DNA of 64,000 bases from an uncultured Veillonellaceae bacterium (GCA_902801565.1 CADCIX010000007.1:62001-126000), one strand, 5' to 3'; numbered from the stretch's first letter, positions 23,666 through 31,890 are shown. The notes: a model not told the origin generated them from the sequence alone. Numbers and translations: made by a program.

Positions 23666-25348
23666 ATGAAAACACTGAGAAAACAAGCGGATATCCTTAT
23701 CATTGGCGGAGGCGCTGCCGGATGCTATGCGGCCATCACGCTTTCCGAGAAGTATCCGGGAATGTCCGTGCTGCTGGCAGACAAGGCAAACATCAAGCGA
23801 AGCGGCTGCCTGGCGGCCGGAGTCAACGCACTGAATGCCTATATCACGCCCGGACATTCCCCCATGGATTATGTCCGTTATGCCGAAAAGGATGCGGAGG
23901 GGATTGTGCGGGGCGACCTCTTGCTTTCCATTGCGCAGGGACTGAACCGGGTAACTGAGAAGATGGAGAAGCTGGGGCTTGTGATCCTGAAAAATCCTGA
24001 CGGGAGCTATGCTGCCCGTGGGGGGCGAAATATCAAGATCAATGGGGAGAACATCAAGCCTTTGCTGGCAGAGGCCGTGAACCGGGCGCGAAATGTCGAG
24101 GTCATGAATCACCTGAACATCGTGGGTTATTTGCAGGAAGAGGACGGGACGGTGATTGGTGCGTGGGGCATTGATGTGAAGCAGGAACTTCTGTGCTTTC
24201 TGACAGCGCGTTCCGTTATCTGCGCCACGGGCGGCGCGGCAGGGATTTATCTGCCGAACCATCCCGGCACATCCCGCCATAAGATGTGGTACAGCCCCTT
24301 CAACACAGGGGCAGGATATGCTATGGGTCTTTTGGCCGGAGCGGAAATGACCACATTCGAGATGCGGTTCATCGCTCTTCGGTGCAAGGACACCATCGCT
24401 CCGACGGGAACCCTGGCACAGGGAATCGGCGCTGCCCAGATCAATGCGCGCGGCGAGGAGTATCAGGCTGCTTATGGCAATACCACATCGGAACGGTTGC
24501 ATGCGGTTGTCTCTGAGAATCTTGCGGGAAGGGGGCCGTGCTGCCTGAAAACAACAGGAATCACAGAAGCAGAGGAGGAGTCCCTGGAAAAGGCCTATCT
24601 CAATATGTCCCCGGCACAGACCATGCGTTGGCGCGAGACACGGCTTGGCCCGTCACAGCAGGATGTGGAGATTGAGGGAACAGAGCCTTATATCGTTGGC
24701 GGCCACACGGCCAGCGGCTATTGGGTGAATGATGAGAGAGGAACGACGCTTCGGGGGCTTTTTGCGGCAGGGGATGTAGCAGGAGGCGCTCCGCAAAAAT
24801 ATGTGACGGGGGCCTTTGTCGAGGGGGAGATCGCTGCGGAGGCTGCGGCAGAATTTGCCAGGCACAGGGACGATCCCTTTTTGCCACAGGAAACCATGGA
24901 GAAAATTGTGCAGTGGACAGAGCATTTCCTGAACCAAACAAAGGACGGGAACTCCGTATATGATACCGATGCACTGGAAGATGCCATGCAGCAGACGATG
25001 GATGAATATGCCGGAGGCATTCGGACCGGCTACCGCTATACAGAGGCGCAGCTTGCCCAGGCGGAAAAGCATATAGAGCGTATCGCAGGGCTTTCTGAGT
25101 CCCTTCATGCCGATGACTTTTACGGGCTCATGAAAATCTTTGAGCTCAGGGAACGCCTTGTGGTCGCTCAAGCGCTCATCGCTCACTTGAGGGCAAGGAA
25201 AGAGACACGCTGGCATTCCTTTGCGGAAAACCTCGACTATCCCGAAAAAGATGCCGCCTATGAAAAATACATCAATTCTCGTCTGGAAGACGGCAATGTG
25301 AAAATCCTTTGCCGTCCTATCGTGAAGGCAGGGAGTGATACGGCATGA
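23666..25348 (+). CDS. aprA: Adenylylsulfate reductase alpha subunit (AprA-like flavoprotein)
   Basis: This 560-residue FAD protein belongs to the fumarate reductase/AprA flavoprotein family, with the dinucleotide-binding motif IIGGGAAGCYAAITL near residue 11. RSGCLAAGVNALNAYI follows, and GLFAAGDVAGGAPQKYVTGAFVEG is near residue 365. In this family AprA reduces adenosine 5'-phosphosulfate to sulfite and AMP. It lies between the sulfate importer and CysDN with a ferredoxin-type partner, and no cysH or cysC is present. It therefore takes the place of the thioredoxin-dependent reductase in an assimilatory pathway. It is shorter than dissimilatory AprA (about 620-660 residues). Confidence 0.85.
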   Translation: MKTLRKQADILIIGGGAAGCYAAITLSEKYPGMSVLLADKANIKRSGCLAAGVNALNAYITPGHSPMDYVRYAEKDAEGIVRGDLLLSIAQGLNRVTEKMEKLGLVILKNPDGSYAARGGRNIKINGENIKPLLAEAVNRARNVEVMNHLNIVGYLQEEDGTVIGAWGIDVKQELLCFLTARSVICATGGAAGIYLPNHPGTSRHKMWYSPFNTGAGYAMGLLAGAEMTTFEMRFIALRCKDTIAPTGTLAQGIGAAQINARGEEYQAAYGNTTSERLHAVVSENLAGRGPCCLKTTGITEAEEESLEKAYLNMSPAQTMRWRETRLGPSQQDVEIEGTEPYIVGGHTASGYWVNDERGTTLRGLFAAGDVAGGAPQKYVTGAFVEGEIAAEAAAEFARHRDDPFLPQETMEKIVQWTEHFLNQTKDGNSVYDTDALEDAMQQTMDEYAGGIRTGYRYTEAQLAQAEKHIERIAGLSESLHADDFYGLMKIFELRERLVVAQALIAHLRARKETRWHSFAENLDYPEKDAAYEKYINSRLEDGNVKILCRPIVKAGSDTA

Positions 25349-25656
25349 GCATATTCATTGAACGGGAAAAATGCGTTGGTTGCGGAAGATGTGCCGAAGT
25401 CTGTCCGGGCAATCTCCTCATCCTGAGAGATGGAAGAGCGCAGATTCGTGATGTGCGCGATTGCTGGGGCTGCACTGCCTGCGTGAAGGAATGCCCGAGG
25501 GAAGCCATTTTCTATTATCTGGCAGCAGACCTTGGCGGTGCGGGCGGGCGGCTCTATGCCAGGGACACGCAGGATTCCCTCAACTGGGTCATGAAATGGC
25601 CAGATGGCAGCGAGGACAGCATTCTGGTGAACAAGAAAAAAGCAAATGAGTATTAG
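25345..25656 (+). CDS. aprB: Adenylylsulfate reductase beta subunit, 2[4Fe-4S] ferredoxin (AprB-like)
   Basis: This 103-residue protein carries two cysteine clusters, CVGCGRCAEVCPG and CWGCTACVKECPR, each suited to a [4Fe-4S] centre. It delivers electrons to AprA, whose gene it overlaps by four bases. It is shorter than dissimilatory AprB (about 150 residues), having lost most of the C-terminal arm that wraps around AprA. This again fits the compact assimilatory type. Confidence 0.88.
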   Translation: MSIFIEREKCVGCGRCAEVCPGNLLILRDGRAQIRDVRDCWGCTACVKECPREAIFYYLAADLGGAGGRLYARDTQDSLNWVMKWPDGSEDSILVNKKKANEY

Positions 25657-25667
25657 GAAGTGAAACT

Positions 25668-26468
25668 ATGGAGCATTTGGACAAACTGGAGGCCGAGAGC
25701 ATCTATATTCTGCGGGAGGCATACAAAAAGCTCGGGAAGCTTGGTATGTTGTGGTCCATCGGCAAGGATTCGACGGTGCTGCTCTGGCTGGCGAAAAAAG
25801 CGTTTTACGGACATGTCCCCTTTCCTTTCATACATGTCGATACGAAGCGCAAGATACCGGAGATGATTGCCTATCGTGACAAGATTGCCAAGGAGCTGTC
25901 CCTGGATCTCATCGTCCACACCAACCAGGAGGCCATAGATGCAGGCATCGGCCCGGAAAGCGGGCGGCTTGCCTGTTGCAGGGCGCTCAAGACAGAGGGA
26001 TTGAAGCAGGTTGTGCATCAGTATGGATTTGACGGACTTATCGTGGGAGTGCGTCGTGACGAGGAAGGTTCCCGATCCAAGGAGCGTGTTTTCAGCGAGC
26101 GCAAGGAGGATGATGCCTGGGATTACAGAAACCAGCCGCCGGAACTTTGGGACCAGTTCAAGACGGATTTTCCCAAGGGACATCATATCCGTGTCCATCC
26201 TTTGCTGGCGTGGAATGAGATTGATATCTGGGAATACATCCGCCGGGAGCATATTCCCATCATCGACCTTTATTTCGCCAAGAACGGCAAGCGGTATCGC
26301 AGTCTGGGATGCGCCTGCTGCACAGGACAGATTGATTCCGATGCGGATACGCTGGACAAGATCATCGAGGAACTCAAAACAACGAAGACCAATGAACGTG
26401 CGGGGCGCAAACAGGACCAGGAGGATTCCTATGCCATGCAGAAGCTCAGGAAGGAGGGATACATGTGA
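25668..26468 (+). CDS. cysD: Sulfate adenylyltransferase subunit 2 (CysD)
   Basis: This 266-residue PP-loop protein makes adenosine 5'-phosphosulfate from ATP and sulfate, driven by the GTPase CysN. The PP-loop SIGKDST is near residue 30, followed by FPFIHVDTKRKIPEM. The GVRRDEEGSRSKERVFSE stretch and the C-terminal CACCTGQIDSDADTL segment are diagnostic of CysD. Length is slightly below the roughly 300 of E. coli CysD. Its stop overlaps the GTG of cysN. Confidence 0.95.
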   Translation: MEHLDKLEAESIYILREAYKKLGKLGMLWSIGKDSTVLLWLAKKAFYGHVPFPFIHVDTKRKIPEMIAYRDKIAKELSLDLIVHTNQEAIDAGIGPESGRLACCRALKTEGLKQVVHQYGFDGLIVGVRRDEEGSRSKERVFSERKEDDAWDYRNQPPELWDQFKTDFPKGHHIRVHPLLAWNEIDIWEYIRREHIPIIDLYFAKNGKRYRSLGCACCTGQIDSDADTLDKIIEELKTTKTNERAGRKQDQEDSYAMQKLRKEGYM

Positions 26469-27865
26469 CGCAAAAGCAGGAGGAGATGAATATCGTGGTG
26501 GTAGGCCACGTGGACCATGGGAAATCCACGGTGCTGGGGCGGCTGCTCTACGACACTCACTCGCTTCCCTTGGGAGCAGTGGAAAAGGTGAAGAAAATCG
26601 CCCACGATACGGGCAAGCCCTTTGAGTACGCGTATCTTCTGGATGCCTTTGAGGAGGAGCAGAAACAAGGCATTACCATCGATACGACACGGATCCAGTT
26701 TTTCACGAAAAAGCGGGAATACATCATCATTGATGCTCCCGGCCACAAGGAATTCCTGAAGAACATGATTTCCGGCGCGGCAAGCGCGGAGGCGGCGCTT
26801 CTGGTGGTGGATGCCCATGAGGGTGTGCAGGAACAGTCGAGGCGCCACGCCTATATGCTGAGTCTTTTGGGCATCCGGAAGGTCTATGTGCTGGTCAATA
26901 AAATGGACCTGGTGGACTATCGGGAGGAACCTTTTCAGGAGATTGTGGAAAAACTGGGGGCATTCCTGGAAGAGCTTGACGTGCATCCCCTTGACTATCT
27001 GCCTGTTTCGGGATTCCAGGGCGATAATATTGCGGAAAAATCAGGGAATATGCCATGGTACCAGGGCAAAAGCCTTCTGGAAGCATTGGATTTCATTGAA
27101 GGAGAGGAGGCGGCAGAAAATAAGTCCCTGCGTTTTCCCATTCAGGATGTCTACAAGTTCGATGACCGGCGCATCATCGCGGGGCGCATTGAGGCAGGCC
27201 ATTTGGCCCAGGGAGACGAAATTGCCATCTATCCCGGCGGGCGCAAGACGTCGATTACGGCCATCGCCTATTGGCAGGACAAGGACAAGCGGAGTGAGGC
27301 TCATACAGGGGAATCCACGGGCATTCAGGTGCGGGATGAATTTTTCAACCAGCGGGGCGAAATCGTAACCCGTGCAGGGGATACGCCGCCATTGACAGCA
27401 AGCAGGTTCCGGGCCTCCATCTTCTGGATGGGAAAGGAACCCTTGAGATTCCATAAGAAATACAAGCTGAAACTTGCCACACAGGAAGTGGAGGCAGAGC
27501 TTGCCGCCATCACGAAGATCATAGATGCAGCGGAGCTGACCAGCCGTGAGGAAGCAGAGGAAGTCCGTATCAATGATGTGGCCGAGGTCATCCTGCAGAC
27601 GAAGGATGAGATTGCCTTTGACCTCTTTCGCGACTGCCAGGCCACAGGGCGTTTCGTTATCGTGGACGGCTACGATGTGGCAGGAGGCGGCATCGTCATT
27701 TCGGCGGAAGAGGAAGAAGGTTTCAGCGAGAAAACCATGCGTTATATCATGGAACACTTGCCGTATAATGGCGAGCTCACTGTAGTGGTGAAGAACGGCA
27801 AAGTGGACCGGCTGGAACGGATTGAAAAGGAAATCTTTTTGGGAATTGACGGCGAAGGAATTTGA
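26465..27865 (+). CDS. cysN: Sulfate adenylyltransferase subunit 1, GTPase (CysN)
   Basis: This 466-residue elongation-factor-like GTPase couples GTP hydrolysis to APS formation by CysD. G1 is GHVDHGKST (about residues 14-22), G3 is DAPGHKEF, G4 is NKMD, and EF-Tu-type beta-barrel domains follow. There is no C-terminal APS kinase domain, so APS is not phosphorylated by a fused CysC, which agrees with direct APS reduction by AprAB. The start is GTG 26465, overlapping the cysD TGA; no better start lies inside. Confidence 0.95.
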   Translation: MTQKQEEMNIVVVGHVDHGKSTVLGRLLYDTHSLPLGAVEKVKKIAHDTGKPFEYAYLLDAFEEEQKQGITIDTTRIQFFTKKREYIIIDAPGHKEFLKNMISGAASAEAALLVVDAHEGVQEQSRRHAYMLSLLGIRKVYVLVNKMDLVDYREEPFQEIVEKLGAFLEELDVHPLDYLPVSGFQGDNIAEKSGNMPWYQGKSLLEALDFIEGEEAAENKSLRFPIQDVYKFDDRRIIAGRIEAGHLAQGDEIAIYPGGRKTSITAIAYWQDKDKRSEAHTGESTGIQVRDEFFNQRGEIVTRAGDTPPLTASRFRASIFWMGKEPLRFHKKYKLKLATQEVEAELAAITKIIDAAELTSREEAEEVRINDVAEVILQTKDEIAFDLFRDCQATGRFVIVDGYDVAGGGIVISAEEEEGFSEKTMRYIMEHLPYNGELTVVVKNGKVDRLERIEKEIFLGIDGEGI

Positions 27866-27867
27866 AC

Positions 27868-28743
27868 ATGGGGGAAAACACGATGGCGATAGATTACAAG
27901 GAACTGAAAAAAGGCGGCTTCATGCGGCAGAAGCAGAAGGACTGCTTTTCCATGCGCCTCAAGTCTGTGGGAGGGCACTTCACGGCGGCGCAGCTCGGCA
28001 CAGTGCAGAAGGTGGCAGAGGAGTTTGGCGAGGGCTACATCCATCTGACCTCGCGGCAGGGAATCGAGATTCCCTTTATCAAAGCAGAGGACATCGGCGC
28101 TGTGAAAAAAGTGCTTTCGGATGGCGGCGTTTCCGTTGGTGTCTGTGGGCCCCGTGTCCGTACCATTACCGCCTGCCAGGGAAATGCTGTCTGTCCGTCG
28201 GGGCTCATCGATACCGTGGAACTGGCGAAGGAATTCGACAAGCGCTACGGAGGGCGGGAACTGCCCCACAAGTTCAAGTTTGGCTTCACCGGCTGCCATA
28301 ACAACTGCCTGAAGGCCGAGGAAAATGACATGGGCATCAAGGGCGGGATGCTTCCTTCCTGGAACAAGGATGCCTGCATCTATTGCGGTGTGTGCGAGGC
28401 CGCCTGTCGCGATCATGCCATACAGGTGGACAAGGAAGCAAAGGCGGTGTTCCTCGACAAGGACAAATGCGTTTATTGCGGCCGTTGCGTGAAGAGCTGC
28501 CCTGTGGATGCATGGCAGGGCAAGTCAGGGTTTGTCATCTCCTTTGGGGGATTGTATGGCAATCGCATTGCGGTGGGGAAAACAATCCTTCCCATCGTGT
28601 TCGAGGAGAGCAAGCTTTACAAGATCGTGGAGGTGGCTTTGGATTTCTTCGAAAAGAATGCCAAACCCGGTGAACGGTTCCGGAGCATGCTGGATCGTAT
28701 AGGATGGGAGGGGTTCCGGAAAGAACTGGAAGCTGTATCATAA
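27868..28743 (+). CDS. Siroheme sulfite reductase with ferredoxin domain
   Basis: This 291-residue protein has the compact sulfite reductase layout. The siroheme/[4Fe-4S] motifs are TACQGNAVCPSG (C-x5-C) and FTGCHNNCLKA (C-x3-C). Between them and the C-terminus lie two ferredoxin clusters, CIYCGVCEAACRD and CVYCGRCVKSCPV. Small siroheme reductases of this kind (AsrC/Fsr-related) reduce sulfite to sulfide with ferredoxin-type electrons. It is the last gene of the sulfate operon and provides the sulfide for the carrier genes downstream. ATG 27868 was chosen over TTG 27862 because GAAGGA lies 8 bases before it; ATG 27883 is possible. Confidence 0.88.
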   Translation: MGENTMAIDYKELKKGGFMRQKQKDCFSMRLKSVGGHFTAAQLGTVQKVAEEFGEGYIHLTSRQGIEIPFIKAEDIGAVKKVLSDGGVSVGVCGPRVRTITACQGNAVCPSGLIDTVELAKEFDKRYGGRELPHKFKFGFTGCHNNCLKAEENDMGIKGGMLPSWNKDACIYCGVCEAACRDHAIQVDKEAKAVFLDKDKCVYCGRCVKSCPVDAWQGKSGFVISFGGLYGNRIAVGKTILPIVFEESKLYKIVEVALDFFEKNAKPGERFRSMLDRIGWEGFRKELEAVS

Positions 28744-28764
28744 ATATTGAGTGCGGATGATTTT

Positions 28765-28798
28765 ATGACCACCGGAGATGTTTCCCGGTGGTCATTTT
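28765..28798 (+). terminator. Rho-independent terminator of the sulfate operon
   Basis: An 11-bp perfect stem (ATGACCACCGG / CCGGTGGTCAT) with a 9-base loop ends in TTTT. It lies 21 bases after the sulfite reductase stop and before the next sulfur promoter. Confidence 0.82.
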
Positions 28799-28839
28799 AT
28801 ATATCATACTAATTAACTATGAAATATATGAAAAACTTG

Positions 28840-28905
28840 TTGACAAAGATGTGTTGCAGCTATATAATGATGACAGTAAAAGTTAAACATATATGTTAAA
28901 TATGA
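28840..28905 (+). promoter_or_regulatory. Promoter and operator-like dyad of the ThiS-like carrier operon
   Basis: TTGACA (28840-28845), a 17-bp spacer and TATAAT (28863-28868) form a consensus promoter. The perfect palindrome AACATATATGTT (28886-28897), overlapped by ATATGTTAAATATGA (28891-28905), is almost identical to the copy in the sbp leader (14 shared bases, AAACATATATGTTA). A further AAATATATG lies just upstream of the -35. Confidence 0.75.
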
Positions 28906-28922
28906 ATTTAGGAGGAATTGCT

Positions 28923-29132
28923 GTGAAAGTGACGGTAAATGGAGAAGAGCTGGCCCTGGAAAAGCCGGTGAATATCAAGGAGCTTTTGGTGATTGCCAAG
29001 GCAGAGCAGCCGGACTATGTGACGGTACAGAAGAATGATGCGTTTGTCGATCATGCAGAATTTGAAGACACCTTCGTGGCAGATGGCGACGCCATCGAGT
29101 TCTTGTATTTCATGGGAGGCGGCAGCAGATGA
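28923..29132 (+). CDS. ThiS/HcyS-like ubiquitin-fold sulfur carrier protein
   Basis: This 69-residue beta-grasp protein (KVTVNGEELAL start, VADGDAIEFLYFMGG end) belongs to the ThiS/MoaD carriers, whose terminal Gly-Gly is adenylated and turned into a thiocarboxylate. The gene does not stop after Gly-Gly: the tail is GGGSR. Extra residues must be removed before activation, as HcyD does for HcyS-Ala in Wolinella, and a JAMM protease gene lies two genes downstream. GTG 28923 has GGAGG 7 bases upstream. The 3' end overlaps the E1 gene by four bases. The context favours homocysteine or cysteine synthesis over thiamin; no thiG or other thi gene is near. Confidence 0.85.
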   Translation: MKVTVNGEELALEKPVNIKELLVIAKAEQPDYVTVQKNDAFVDHAEFEDTFVADGDAIEFLYFMGGGSR

Positions 29133-29953
29133 GTTTGACGAATGAGCAATTGGAACGCTACTCCCGCCATATCATCCTGAAGCAGGTGGGAGGCAAGGGA
29201 CAGGAAAAGATTCTCTCCGGCAAGGTGCTGGTGATCGGCACCGGCGGACTGGGAGCACCGGCGGCCATGTATCTGGCAGCGGCAGGAGTCGGCACCATCG
29301 GCCTGGTGGACTTCGATGTGGTGGATCTCTCGAACCTCCAGCGGCAGATCATCCATCAGACACAGGATGTTGGCAAGGCGAAGGTCGATTCCGGCAGGGA
29401 GACCATTGCGGCAATGAACCCCGATGTGAAGGTGCATACCTACAACGAGCTGGTAACGGCGGCGAATATCAAAGACATCATCCGCGATCAGGACTATGAC
29501 TTCATACTGGACGGCACGGACAATTTCCCCGCCAAGTTCCTGATCAATGATGCCTGTGTCCTTTCTGAAAAGCCATTCTCCCATGCCGGGATCATCCGTT
29601 TTCAGGGGCAGACCATGACTTATGTGCCGGGAGAGGGACCATGCTATCGATGTGTGTTCAAGGAACCCCCGCCGAAGGATGCTGTTCCTACTTGCCGTCA
29701 GGCGGGAGTCCTGGGCGTCATGGGAGGGATTCTTGGCACGCTGCAGGCAACGGAAGCGCTCAAGTATCTCTTGGGCGTAGGGGAGCTTCTGACAGGACAT
29801 CTTCTGACCTATGATGCACTCTCTATGACCTTCCGCAAGGTCAGGCTGCCCCGAAACGAGAACTGCGCTGTATGTGGGAAGCATCCCTCCATAACGGAGC
29901 TTTTTGACTATGAGCAGCCGACCTGTGACTTGCGCAATACGGGAGCCAGGTGA
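29129..29953 (+). CDS. E1-like carrier-activating enzyme (ThiF/MoeB/HcyF family)
   Basis: This 274-residue protein adenylates the Gly-Gly end of the upstream carrier. It has the nucleotide loop GTGGLGAPAAMYL near residue 37, VDFDVVDLSNLQRQIIHQ, GTDN near residue 130, and zinc cysteines in GPCYRCVF and NCAVCGK. Unlike the E1 at 8053 it has no rhodanese and no fused carrier. It starts inside the carrier gene (ATGA overlap), which argues for a dedicated pair. Confidence 0.92.
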   Translation: MSLTNEQLERYSRHIILKQVGGKGQEKILSGKVLVIGTGGLGAPAAMYLAAAGVGTIGLVDFDVVDLSNLQRQIIHQTQDVGKAKVDSGRETIAAMNPDVKVHTYNELVTAANIKDIIRDQDYDFILDGTDNFPAKFLINDACVLSEKPFSHAGIIRFQGQTMTYVPGEGPCYRCVFKEPPPKDAVPTCRQAGVLGVMGGILGTLQATEALKYLLGVGELLTGHLLTYDALSMTFRKVRLPRNENCAVCGKHPSITELFDYEQPTCDLRNTGAR

Positions 29954-29957
29954 TAGT

Positions 29958-30371
29958 ATGATTATACTGACGAGAGAGCAGTATGATTCCATCGTGGAAC
30001 ATGCCAAAAAGCATGCGCCTTTGGAAGCCTGCGGTCTTATCGGCGGCAGGACAGAGGGCGAGACCAGGACGGTGGACAAGGTCTATTTTCTGACGAACAC
30101 GGATGCCAGTGCCGAGCATTTTTCCATGGATCCCAATGAACAGTTTGCGGCAGTCAAGGATATGCGGTCAAGAGGGATTGGGCTTCTGGGCAATTTCCAC
30201 AGCCATCCGGAGACTCCCTCCCGCCCATCGGAGGAGGACAAGAGGCTGGCCTACGATACCAAGGCAAGCTATCTCATCCTGTCCCTGGCGGGGGAAGAAC
30301 CTGTTTTGAACAGTTTCCGCATTGACGGAGAAAAGAATGTCACAAGGGAAGAATTGAAGATTATCGAATAA
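29958..30371 (+). CDS. JAMM/MPN+ metalloprotease (Mec/HcyD-like)
   Basis: This 137-residue protein is a minimal JAMM zinc peptidase. The metal motif H-x-H-x7-S-x2-D is complete (H81, H83, S91, D94 in NFHSHPETPSRPSEED), with the catalytic glutamate E23 in PLEACGLIGG. Mec frees cysteine from the CysO-cysteine adduct in mycobacteria. HcyD both trims the carrier tail and frees homocysteine in Wolinella. It could do the same here for the GGGSR carrier, and possibly also cut the internal GGS of the fusion at 8053. ATG 29958 was chosen since the frame upstream lies within the E1 gene. Confidence 0.9.
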   Translation: MIILTREQYDSIVEHAKKHAPLEACGLIGGRTEGETRTVDKVYFLTNTDASAEHFSMDPNEQFAAVKDMRSRGIGLLGNFHSHPETPSRPSEEDKRLAYDTKASYLILSLAGEEPVLNSFRIDGEKNVTREELKIIE

Positions 30372-30385
30372 AGGAGTCGATTTCT

Positions 30386-30628
30386 ATGAGCATCTCAGCT
30401 AATGAATTCATTGATATCACGGATGTGACCTGCCCCATCACCTTTGTCAAGACGAAGGTGGCCTTGGAGGACATGGAGGACGGGCAAATCCTGGAAGTCC
30501 ATCTGAACGATGGGGAGCCGGTGCAGAATGTGCCCCGCAGCCTCAAGGACGAGGGGCATAAGGTGCTGGACCTCATAAAGAAATCGGATGGCACGTATAC
30601 TCTTTTTGTAGAAAAGCATGATTCATAG
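30386..30628 (+). CDS. TusA/SirA-family sulfur transferase
   Basis: This 80-residue protein has the TusA fold signature DVTCPITFVKTKVALEDM, where C16 followed by proline carries a persulfide, and a second half typical of the family (GQILEVHLNDGEPVQNVPRSL). TusA proteins relay sulfur from desulfurases to acceptors. It follows the JAMM gene by 14 bases and has a clear AAAGGAG site, so it probably brings sulfur to the carrier/E1 pair. The specific partner is inferred. Confidence 0.88.
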   Translation: MSISANEFIDITDVTCPITFVKTKVALEDMEDGQILEVHLNDGEPVQNVPRSLKDEGHKVLDLIKKSDGTYTLFVEKHDS

Positions 30629-30666
30629 AAGAATATTCTCCATTTTATGGGGCATGCCTTTGTTCG

Positions 30667-30689
30667 GGAGCAGGAAGATTTCCTGCTCC
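30667..30689 (+). other. Strong intercistronic hairpin without U tract
   Basis: A perfect 10-bp stem (GGAGCAGGAA / TTCCTGCTCC) with a 3-base loop sits in the 91-base gap after the TusA-like gene. No T run follows, so it is more likely an RNA-stability or processing structure than a terminator. Confidence 0.4.
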
Positions 30690-30719
30690 GCAGTATATGC
30701 GTACAAATGAGGTGAGAGC

Positions 30720-31859
30720 ATGGACGAATCGGCAATAAAAGCCTTCATCGAAGAAACATTTACCTGGCTTCACTCCCACCCGGAGCTTTCCTATGAGGAG
30801 CATGAAACCACAGCACAATTGAAGAAGATACTTTCCAAGGAGCAGATTCGTCTCCTGGAACTCCCTCTGGCTACCGGGGCTGTAGCTGAGATTGGTGATG
30901 GAAGCAAACCGGTCATAGCTCTTCGGGCAGACATAGATGCACTGCCCATTGAGGAGGACATGGGCCTTTCCTATGCTTCAAGATTCAAGGGGAAAATGCA
31001 TGCCTGTGGCCATGATTTCCACACAGCCGCGGTATTGGGCGCCGCCTTGCTGCTGAAGGAAAAAGCATCTTCCCTCCCCGGCAGAGTGCGAATCGTTTTC
31101 CAGCCTGCAGAAGAAGCACCGGGCGGGGCACAGAAAGTGCTTGAGACAGGAGTTCTGGATGAGGCGCAGGCAATTTTTGCGATTCATACCTCGCCACTTC
31201 TTCCTGTGGGCAGTTTGGGCTTAAGCCCCGGTCCCGTGATGGCGGCAGTGGACAGTTTTATCCTGCGCTTTCAGGGAAAGGGTTGTCATGCAGCTCATCC
31301 GGATCGGGGGGTGGATATTATCCCTCTCATCGCCCATTTCATCAGCATGGCACAGACCATCGTGAGCCGCAATTCGAATCCTTTTGCCGCAAATCTCCTC
31401 AGCATAACAAGGGTGGAGGCAGGCAATACCTGGAATGTGCTGCCGGAAACGGCAGAATTGGATGGCACCGCCCGCAGCCTGACACTGGAGGACAGGCTGC
31501 TGATAAAGGACAGGCTTTATGCTCTGGCCCGGGGAGCAGCAGATGCCTTTGGAGCATCCGTGGCCATCGACTGGCATCAAGGACCTCCGCCCACCATTAA
31601 TGATGCCTTTTGGACAGAGTTCGTTCTGGATACAGCAGGAAAGCAGGGGTTTATCCTGCAGGAAGCCCCGAAGTCACTGGGCGGGGAAGATTTTTCCTAT
31701 TATCAGGAGAAGCTTCCCGGCGTGTTCGCTTCCATAGGAACCGGGCTTTCCGCCCCAAATCACAGTCCCGAATTCAGAGCCGATCCCGCAGCCCTGCTGC
31801 CTGCCGCGAAGTTCCTGGCAGCAATTGCCGAAGGCGCACTGAGGAAACTGGCGACGTGA
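30720..31859 (+). CDS. M20-family amidohydrolase (N-acyl amino acid deacylase)
   Basis: This 379-residue metal-dependent hydrolase has the family motifs ALRADIDALPIEE near residue 65, HACGHDFHTAAVLGAA near residue 97, and FQPAEEAPGGAQ. These contain the bimetal ligands of the HipO/carboxypeptidase Ss1-type M20 group. Such enzymes remove acyl groups from amino acids. Its neighbour is a PatB-type C-S lyase, and both lie in the sulfur-carrier operon. Deacetylation of N-acetyl-cysteine derivatives before C-S cleavage is therefore plausible, as in Bacillus sulfur-salvage operons. The substrate is an inference. Confidence 0.85.
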   Translation: MDESAIKAFIEETFTWLHSHPELSYEEHETTAQLKKILSKEQIRLLELPLATGAVAEIGDGSKPVIALRADIDALPIEEDMGLSYASRFKGKMHACGHDFHTAAVLGAALLLKEKASSLPGRVRIVFQPAEEAPGGAQKVLETGVLDEAQAIFAIHTSPLLPVGSLGLSPGPVMAAVDSFILRFQGKGCHAAHPDRGVDIIPLIAHFISMAQTIVSRNSNPFAANLLSITRVEAGNTWNVLPETAELDGTARSLTLEDRLLIKDRLYALARGAADAFGASVAIDWHQGPPPTINDAFWTEFVLDTAGKQGFILQEAPKSLGGEDFSYYQEKLPGVFASIGTGLSAPNHSPEFRADPAALLPAAKFLAAIAEGALRKLAT

Positions 31860-31890
31860 GGCCGCATGCTTGCGGAGAAAGGATGAATCC

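Noticed and set aside
28923-29953. Thiamin biosynthesis (ThiS-ThiF).
   Set aside because: No thiG, thiH, thiC or TPP riboswitch is nearby; the carrier tail, JAMM protease and sulfate genes fit cysteine/homocysteine synthesis better.
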